Shown here piece by piece: positions 56,726-64,000 of a stretch of DNA of 64,000 nt (position 1 is its first letter; every line of letters begins with the position of its first letter). Made by a program: the position numbers and the translations under genes. The notes under the pieces are model-generated. The model ran no database searches, was not told where the DNA came from, and was given only the letters and a program-made list of their open reading frames with translations. Source of the DNA: Rhabditophanes sp. KR3021 (lineage: Eukaryota; Nematoda; Chromadorea; Rhabditida; Alloionematidae); the NCBI GenBank assembly GCA_963281155.1, contig CAUJLY010000006.1, positions 3,782,001 through 3,846,000 of the forward strand. Direction: 5' to 3'.

Positions 56726-58987
56726 ATGAATTCTTCTCAATCAAGCGCCGTTTCGCCTGGAGCTTTTCATGACAATTGTTCCACATCTTCAACAATGGGA
56801 TTAGGAAATGTGAACAATATGGGGCATCAAAGTAGAAATCATAATGCGACCCCTCCATCTTATTGCTGTGAATGCCCAAATATTCAAGGAAGATGTAGTG
56901 CCGATACTTGCCCATGCTTTGCATTGCGTAGAATGTGTGATGAGCATTGTGAAAGTGCCAGGTAAATACTTGACTTTTTGTTGATATAGATAAGTATTAA
57001 CTAATTAACGTCCCATTCTGTTTATCTCATATTTCATATGTAAACCAAAAATATAAGCGCTCTAAAAAGATATCGTATGTACAAAAAAGTAGTCCGTCAT
57101 CCTTACATATCTTACCACCAAAGACCATCCAAAATTTCATCTTTTTTCATGCTTAATTAATTATAAAAGGACGAGTCTATATCTAAAGCTCCATATAAAA
57201 GTAAATTTGCGTTTCCTAGCAGCTAGGCACAGTCCTATTTCGGTGTGTTTTATAGAACCATCAAGGCCTTTTTAACATATATTTTGAACCAATTGACACT
57301 AGGTCCTGACAATTGAAACTCTTGAACATCTGCCAACTTTTTTATATGTACACAATTAATGTAACGCATATATAAGACTCTTTGCAAACATCACTCTTAA
57401 TAATAGATGATAATTGTAATAAACAGAAGGTTCATTATTAATGAATGGGTTAATATATGTAGTTATATGAGTTATACGCGGATGTTTAAAATGCAATCAA
57501 GACTTGTTTAGTGGAAAGATGGTGGCTAGGCATGAAAGTAAGCTGGTTATATTAAAAATGAATTTAAAAAGAATGGCATGGACCTATAATTATATATCAA
57601 TGATATAATTAACTTTTAATTTAGATACCGTGGAGATTGTCTAAACCAGGCCATTTGCAAATGTTCTTGCGAAGTGGATCCCGCTAAACCTGCCAAAAAC
57701 GCATGTGCAAAGAACGAGAGATGTGATTGTTTGAGAATAAAAGAAAGTTGTAGCAAGTTATGCGCTTGCAAACAAATTTGTAAAAATAAAGAACCGATCA
57801 AGAAGTTAACAAAGGTTCAAAAACCGTCAGGTGGATGTCAGTGCGCAAAAAGCAAAAAACAGTGTGTTAAGAAAGAATGCCCGTGTCGGGCAATGTATGA
57901 ATTTTGTACTAGTGCTTGCAAATGTTGTGGGGATTGTACAAACGGACCTTCCAAATTTCATGTTCCTAAGCATGTTCAAAACTGTTTCTTAGAACACAAG
58001 CAAGAAAGTAGCGGATTAATTGTTACTCTAATCGGAGATGACTACATCTATCGTGGAGATTTTTATCATGAAAGTAAAGGAGAACCACACGTTGAAGAAC
58101 AATTGGTGGCTGCAATTTACGATTTAATCTCAAAGTACAAAGTTGACTTATACGAAATAGTTATTTTTGTTTCAAAGTCTCCATGCTTCCATCAAGATTG
58201 CGATCCAAAATGTGAGGTTGTTGATGAATGTAAAAGTAATAAGGCATGTGCAAAGTTGCTTGGTTTACTTTTATCTAAAGTTAGAAAAGAATTATGCAAA
58301 GTAGATGTGAAGATGACTGTCAAATTTCTGTATCCCCACTTAAATAGAGGAGACTTGTATACCAAACAAGGCATTTTGTGCATGCTCCAAGCTGGGATCA
58401 AGGTAGAACCTTTACTAATGAAGGATTGGTCTGCAGTTATGGACTGGGCGCCAAATGCAGATCACAAAGGTGAATATTTGCAACTTTGGAATAACCACAA
58501 ATTAGATAAAGCCGTCGCACAATCTCAATCGTTTATTAATGAGTGTCGGAGGGCTTTGGGACTAACGATGAAGTTTTGGGTTGCTGAGATTCATGAAATT
58601 GTTAAAAATACTATTCTTCACTATTCTGAAATACGTGTGAAATGTGGTGAGCTTAATGACGCTCTCAAACAACTAGATTTAACTGCAACACCTCTCAAAA
58701 TTCGTTCTACGCCTAGTAAACGTCGCAGTTTTATAGATATGCTGGAACTTCGGGACAAATTACTTCTTCGTCACACTGACTCAAAGAAAGACAAGACCGG
58801 AAGTAACGTATCAGTTGCTTCCGAAGATGCTCATGCGCAAGCAATGGTGGCCAGTTTTTGCGGTCGCTCGTTTGACGACGGAGAGACAAATGAAATCGCT
58901 CAAAGAATTAGAAGAGCCACTGCCAATATTAATGTCGAAATTGAAACATTACTCGAATTTCTAACTCACAAAGGTGCAACAGCTTAA
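56726..58987 (+). CDS. CXC-type cysteine-rich repeats fused to an AID/APOBEC-like cytidine deaminase
   Basis: Exons are 56726-56961 and 57625-58987 (663 bp intron), giving 532 residues. Residues 1-45 are Ser/Asn-rich. Three Cys-rich CXC-like repeats follow: about 47-94 (CCECPNIQGRCSADTCPCFA...), 105-131 (CDCLRIKESCSKLCACKQIC) and 149-184 (CQCAKSKKQCVKKECPCRAM...), resembling tesmin/LIN-54 or MSL2 zinc-binding DNA-contact modules. Residues about 207-360 look like an AID/APOBEC deaminase: GEPHVEEQL (His234, Glu236), EIVIFVSKSPC with PC-x4-C (Cys266, Cys271; Cys275 is an alternative), then RGDLYTKQGILCMLQAGIKV and MKDWSAVMDWAPN at the place of the APOBEC Y-x-x-x-G-L-x-x-L-x-x-x-G and FxYCW segments. 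The catalytic residues are intact. The C-terminal ~170 residues are helical and unassigned. Expected activity is C-to-U on polynucleotide, probably in the nucleus; this is inference. Confidence 0.75.
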
Positions 58988-59331
58988 TTTTACAAAATCA
59001 CACTAACCAAATTATACAAACAAAACTAACCTGGCTTATCAACAACTACAAAAGAATTAATAATGCTCTGCTACAAATCATTTAAACAAAAATTCAAACC
59101 TGCGTAATTCATTATATTATTTTAACCTTTTGAATTATTGTATGATAAAAACTTTTTAAAATAAAATATTCCTCATTTCTGTGTAATATAATGTCATAGT
59201 TTATTGTCTGTGGTTCGGTTGGTAAAGAACGTTTAAGGTTATGAAAAATAATTGTTATAAAGATAGTTAAGAAATAATTGCACACGTTTATAATTTGCGC
59301 GTATTTTTAACACTTATGGGAACAACGTTAG
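58988..59331. other. Convergent 3' ends
   Basis: Short spacer between the CXC-deaminase gene and the CNG channel gene. AATAAA at about 59161 would serve the plus-strand gene. Nothing else is seen. Confidence 0.5.
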
Positions 59332-61453
59332 TTATGTGATCAACGCTTGCAGCCGTTTTTTGTATTCGTCTTTGATCTGCAGTCGTTTTTTCTTATACAC
59401 GTTCTCGACCTTTGTCATTCGTTGTTTGATCTCAATCATCGAGTCGCCATACTCCTTTTGCAACTCCGTGATCTCTTCATCTACTTCATTTATAATTCTA
59501 GCTAAGGCAGTTAGCATTTCGTCAGTATTATGCAGATCTGTTAGTTCGGTAACATCCATTGATCTCTTCTTGAGACCATTTAAGTTAGTCGAAGTTAACT
59601 TTAACCTAACAAACTCTCCCAATTTGCTTCTTTCTTCTGGATAATCTCTTAGAACTTCATTGACAGATTCTCTTCGTAAAATATACACATCTGAATACCC
59701 TTTAGATTTAAGTCCAAAAGTTCGTTTGTTATTTTCCAGATAACCTCTAACCTTAATTATTGAATTATCCCCGAAAGAGGCACCTGGCAAAATTTCATCT
59801 ACGACCTCTTGATTTACATCCACTATGGAAAGACAACCAGCTTTCACAATATACATTTCTCTTGCTGGATCTTCAATTCGACATAGAAAATCATCTGGGG
59901 CATACATTTGTCTTTCTAATCTCATAACCAGTTCTAATAAAACATTTTTAGGTATATGAGCGAACATCGCAACATTTTTCAAAGAACTCATATGGAGATC
60001 CTCGGCGATTTCACACTCCAATCTTCTAGGCAAAGAAGCTAGTATAGTTTTATCATTCGTAAGTAGCCCTTGATTATAAACAAAACCCAAGAAAGCGATG
60101 ACGCGCTTCTGAAACAATGGTCTGACATGCCTATAGGACATGTAAAACTTCAATCCATCCGTCAAGTTCTGAAAATCGGCTTGATTTTGATTAATAGTGG
60201 AAACCAATTGACCAACTGATCCTACAATGGTAGCGAAAACAAGTACACCAATGATGGTATCTACAATTTCTAGACTGTTTTCCTGCCACGCATTAGGATA
60301 AGGTTGTTGACCACAAGTTGTTAAGGTCAAAGAACTCCAATAAAAACTCAGTGAATATTGCTTACTGAAGTCTGAAAATTTGTAAGGACTAGCCAAAGGG
60401 GACCAATACGCCATCATTTCATTAACATATTCTTCACGACGCATTCCTTTTTCAATATATGGTTTTTCATCGAACCCGCAATCACCTTCATCGTCATCAA
60501 TAAATATGTCACATTGTGGAAATATTGGATCGGCATTCTTAACTAATGTATAAGCCCAATCATTGACATCTTCGGACTCAGTACCGCCTAATAAACTTAT
60601 TGAATAATAAGCTGATGAATTCCAGTGGAAAATAATGAAACAAATTGAAATCAAAACACTAATTCGAAAGGCATGTGGATATGCAGTACGTATCGAAGTC
60701 CTTTCTACAAACTCATTAACTCGATATAGTTTCATGAAACGATTCATTCGTAGCAAAACCAATTGTGGAATAAAATCCAGTAGCATGTCAATAGGAAAAA
60801 TTGCCAACATATCAATCAATGGTTTTTCACTCATCAGGTATCTTGGTATAATTAATGTTAAATCGTTCACAACTAATCCATTTTCCATATATGTCCTGCA
60901 CGATTGAACCAAAGCATCTCCAAGAAACATAAAATCAACGACGACATTTGTAATGCGCCAATAGACAGTTATGGTTTCTAAAACATCATCATAGATGAAG
61001 ACGACAAGGAACAGCAAATTATACAAGCACCCTATTGTAATAGCAACCGTCCAGTAATAATAAAAGTCACTGGTAGGGTCTACAGAAGCAATACAGTTAG
61101 TACAAATAAATTCTATGTTGAAAACACCGGCACATTTTCCGAAAAATGATTTAAATTTCTTAAAATATGAATCATCGGAATCCGCTGAAACATTGTATAT
61201 TTGGTTATCAATATCAACGGCAACTCCACTTGGAATAGCATCAAAAGGTTGATTAAGATTGCTGGATCTTGAATTTCCATTAGCCTGATTAGTAGAATGA
61301 ACATGCCCGTTAGACATAACATGATGCGTTTCTGTCATTGGAATTTCTTCAACAACAGAATTGTCTGTTTTCCTTCTAATGTACTTTTTCAATACCTATA
61401 TAGAAATATGGAGGAACACATAATTATCTTTTTTGTATTAAAAAACTAACCAT
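59332..61453 (-). CDS. tax-2: Cyclic nucleotide-gated channel subunit, beta type (TAX-2-like)
   Basis: One long minus-strand exon (61395-59332) encodes 687 residues. Upstream, ATG|GTTAGT at 61453-61451 with a 55 bp intron ending in ATATAG would add the start Met, which is needed because the long frame has no ATG near its N-terminus. Order: six membrane segments with a weakly charged S4 (LLRMNRFMKLYRVNEFVER), pore TLTTCGQQPYPN, S6 IIGVLVFATIVGSVG, C-linker, cyclic nucleotide-binding domain (residues ~490-610, AREMYIVKAG, GASFGDNSI, NNKRTFGLKS), and a C-terminal coiled coil. The pore has Gln where cation-selective alpha subunits have Glu (TIGET), so it is a beta/TAX-2-like subunit. In C. elegans TAX-2 pairs with TAX-4 in thermosensory and chemosensory neurons. 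The exact ortholog assignment is less certain than the family. Confidence 0.82.
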
Positions 61454-62076
61454 CAAAGCAGTAATTAATAAGCAAAAAACCTTTTATCCAATATTTACAG
61501 CTTCAACATCCTGATTATGAGTTCATCTATTCATTCACAAATATTTACAAAAATCAAAAATTACTAAAATTATTTTTTTAATTAGCTTTCAAATTCTATA
61601 TAGGAATTACAGTTTGGAAATATATGAAGTTTTACAAAAGCCATAACATACTTCCTATTTTAAGTTAAAAATAAGCGACGCCTTCTACTATACGTTTATT
61701 TGAATGCGGCAAAATAGATAACTTCTTGTTTACCTACGTGCACACGTAATTAACGTAAAATAGAATAATAAATTGAGATGAATATTGAAAACAAATTTGG
61801 AATTAATTATTAAATTATTGGGCTTGACGACCAAAAATATTTTTAACTTAACAATAGGAAAGCCTTTATTTTTATGTTTAAAATATATTTTTACCTTTCA
61901 AGTACATTTAAAGACCTTTTATTAATCGAAAAGTTTATTTAAAAAAATTGTTGAATAATGAAGTTAAAATATACGCATGTTTGTTGCTAAAAAGGGGATG
62001 TTAATAATAAAAGTTGATGTGCAAAGTTACGATTTTTGTTTGGGAAAAAATAAGCGTAGAGGCTTTCCGATATCTT
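61454..62076. other. Upstream region of the CNG gene
   Basis: A+T-rich, with no supported gene. The plus-strand frame at 62014-62202 is antisense to the last exon of the next gene and is a shadow. Confidence 0.5.
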
Positions 62077-62608
62077 TTAATCCTCTTCTTCATGAAGAAT
62101 ATTGACTTCAAATTTAAAATCATTGGAAGCTTTGACAAAGAATTGATAACAATTGTACATAAAGATTCCAAAAGCTATCTCCGTGTTGAAAAGAACGGCT
62201 AACAAGCAGATTGAACTCCAATAATAGTAGTAAAAGTCTTCTTGTCTGTCTAATTTCTCAAGGAAAAAACCGATAAAAACGGCACATCCAATACAAATGA
62301 TTCCCTATAAGCAGTCTTAGTTTAGTAATTTGCAAACTTACAATCATTATGCACATTAAGTACAGGATCAAGGTTCTACGAGAAGCACGGTTTAATGCCT
62401 TTGAATAGGATAATATGGAATATACAAGCAAGCAATTAAAAAGAATAGCTGCTGTAATCTGGACATATATAAGCATGTTGAGGATGTTTTTGATTTCATC
62501 ATTCGAATATTTATAAATGGCAGCTGGAGCTGTGATATCAGTCAAGTCTTTGAAAGAATCAGAATCTGGGTGTTGCATGAAACTGCTCTTAATAAGAGTA
62601 GTATACAT
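62077..62608 (-). CDS. Small multi-pass membrane protein, no family recognised
   Basis: Minus-strand exons are 62608-62342 and 62304-62077 (37 bp intron, GTAAGT...CTTATAG), giving 164 residues. Three hydrophobic segments are visible: LNMLIYVQITAAILFNCLLV (~48-70), TLILYLMCIMIGIICIGCAV (~79-103) and SSICLLAVLFNTEIAFGIF (~117-138). The C-terminus is acidic (HEEED). ATG 62608 follows a TTTACCAG acceptor-like site 21 bp upstream, so the longer open frame upstream is probably 5' flank. The segment arrangement recalls small tetraspan-like nematode proteins, but I cannot assign a family. Confidence 0.6.
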
Positions 62609-63274
62609 CTTGTAACTTTGGAAAGAGTTCTGGTAAAGGTAAATAAGCAAAATAAAGTTCACTCTCTCCAAAAAGCCGAGGTCTCAGCCCCTTTATTAAA
62701 ATAAAAAACAAACCTACCCATGATTCAAAGTACCTGAACTACTGCCAAAAAAATTATTACTCGTTAGAATCACTTTTTGCGATACAACTCCAATATTAAA
62801 ATTTATGTACTCATTAACAAAGTAATTTGATAAAAAAATAAACATAAAAAAGGATTTAGTTAAAACAAATTTGAGTTCACTTTATTTTTTATAAAAAATA
62901 ATCGAGTTATTAATGAATATTTAGGTGGTGTAGGGGTTTCGTTCATTTCATACATAAACCCATTACATTTAATTGCATATTTGAGCCAGGCAGGTGTTAA
63001 CATTACAATAAAATAAGGAAACTAAATTTGTTTATTAATTATCTTTTTTAATAGTGGTGGTCGTTGCTTGGTAGATTGGAGTGTGCAAAATATTAAATAA
63101 CATCTTTTTGGTTTTGTTTAATTGCCACCTGGTGTCACAATAGTACACTTTAAATAGGTTTAAAAAATATGTGAATAAAATATTTTTTGTATTTAGGGTG
63201 AATTTAGTGTTGTTGTTTGCGTAAAGTGGATGCAATGTAGAAACTATAGATAGCTGGTTCATGCCTTCTATAGC
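62609..63274. other. Intergenic, no gene seen
   Basis: A+T-rich. The minus-strand frame 63035-63262 is low in complexity and unsupported. The 3' UTR of the next minus-strand gene lies here. Confidence 0.4.
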
Positions 63275-63966
63275 TTACGAAATTTGAACTGTTTCGAGAT
63301 TTTGTAACTCTGTTGGAAACTCATCTGTTCCTTCATACCGGTTGCGTTGATTATTATTATGAGAAGAAAGATTCAAAGTTGATGGTCTAGTATCACCAGA
63401 AGTGTTTGATTGTCCCGGACAAACATCAATTGTGATTGCAGTGTTATTTAAGCTAAAGTGTGAATAATTTGTGTTAAACATGGTACACTTAAATAATACA
63501 AGAGTTACCTTCCCTCAATATTTCTGGAATTTTGTTTCTGCGATAAAGTCCTAGGTTGGGTTGTCACCATTTCTGTGACTTCAATAATTGCTGTGCTAGT
63601 CGGTCGGTTTATCTCTCTCTGCGTGTTATCTTCGTTCGTTATTCTAGGCCTAATAATTTGAGTTGTTGGTGAATTCTGTTGATTCAAAGGATTATTAATA
63701 TTTGTTGAAGTTAATTGAGATGGCGTAATATTCGTACTTCCAATCCGAGAAGGTGTATATGGAGGGGTAGCTTCTGTTGGTGTATTAAGAACTTCATCGT
63801 ATGATGGTGGTGCGCTATCATACTTTGGCGGAGAAAGTCCCATTATACTGGCAGGCGTTAAGTAGGTACTATCAATAGTTATATTTTGCGGCATTGGCCC
63901 GATTTGATCCGTTGCACCATTTTGCCTATTTCTGCGAAATGAATTTGTGAGCGATCTACGTAAATT
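63275..63966 (-). CDS. PPxY-containing C-terminal part of a protein extending past the window
   Basis: Minus-strand exons are 63966-63509 (acceptor TATTTTTAG|AATTTA) and 63452-63275 (56 bp intron), giving at least 211 residues ending in LETVQIS. The visible part is hydrophilic and Ser/Thr/Asn/Pro-rich. It begins with a basic stretch (LRRSLTNSFRRNR), as just inside a membrane. Two consecutive PPxY motifs (PPKY, PPSY) and a PPYTP follow in the first third; PPxY motifs recruit WW-domain proteins such as NEDD4-type ubiquitin ligases. I infer a cytoplasmic tail of a membrane protein whose N-terminal exons lie beyond position 64000. An internal ATG at 63894 could also be a start, but the upstream frame is open and spliced. 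Confidence 0.55.
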
Positions 63967-64000
63967 CTAAAAATACACCTTGAATAAATAACTGTTACTA

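Noticed and set aside
60635..60907. Plus-strand 90-codon frame
   Set aside because: It is antisense to the CNG channel membrane region, whose own frame is clearly the coding one.

Overview
The window reads as a piece of an A+T-rich nematode nuclear genome. The evidence is gene content (a cuticle collagen, unc-3/COE, a tax-2-like CNG subunit, lect-2, jun-1, secreted cysteine-rich and multi-pass membrane proteins with no family I recognise), very short introns (mostly 37-60 bp, GTAAGT-type donors), and start codons that sit a few bases after a TTTTAG-like acceptor, as expected for spliced-leader trans-splicing. Few introns per gene and the base composition suggest a Tylenchina/clade IV species, but I cannot name it.

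Layout, left to right. 1-568 (-): UBE2H-type ubiquitin conjugase, cut by the window edge. 2670-8308 (+): Kish/TMEM167, then WAPL and the DDX11/ChlR1 helicase, two sister-chromatid cohesion factors in tandem. 9414-10668 (+): PICK1. 13359-15434 (+): SLMAP. 15942-17951 (+): mitochondrial CPT2. 18242-22778 (+): four lineage-restricted genes (multi-pass membrane protein, a hypothetical protein, a small membrane protein, a secreted Cys-rich protein). 24391-30104 (-): jun-1 with a 3.2 kb intron, followed by an 11.7 kb stretch with no gene I can support, which lies upstream of jun-1. 41836-42701 (-): TMEM53/DUF829. 44432-45486 (+): double-domain LECT2. 46426-47568 (+): cuticle collagen. 48452-52574 (+): complete unc-3. 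53322-53800 (+): a tentative small gene. 56726-58987 (+): a protein combining CXC-type cysteine-rich repeats with an AID/APOBEC-like cytidine deaminase domain. 59332-61453 (-): CNG channel beta-type subunit. 62077-62608 (-): small membrane protein. 63275-63966 (-): PPxY-containing tail of a gene that continues past the right edge.

The most notable object is the CXC-deaminase fusion: zinc-knuckle DNA-binding repeats joined to a domain with intact HxE and PC-x4-C deaminase motifs and APOBEC-like flanking structure. The second general observation is that three otherwise well-conserved genes (UBE2H, PICK1, SLMAP), and possibly a fourth, each carry a reading-frame break that is cured by removing one base from a homopolymer run. 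This points to consensus error in the assembly rather than to biology. All exon coordinates below were placed by eye from splice signals and protein family knowledge.
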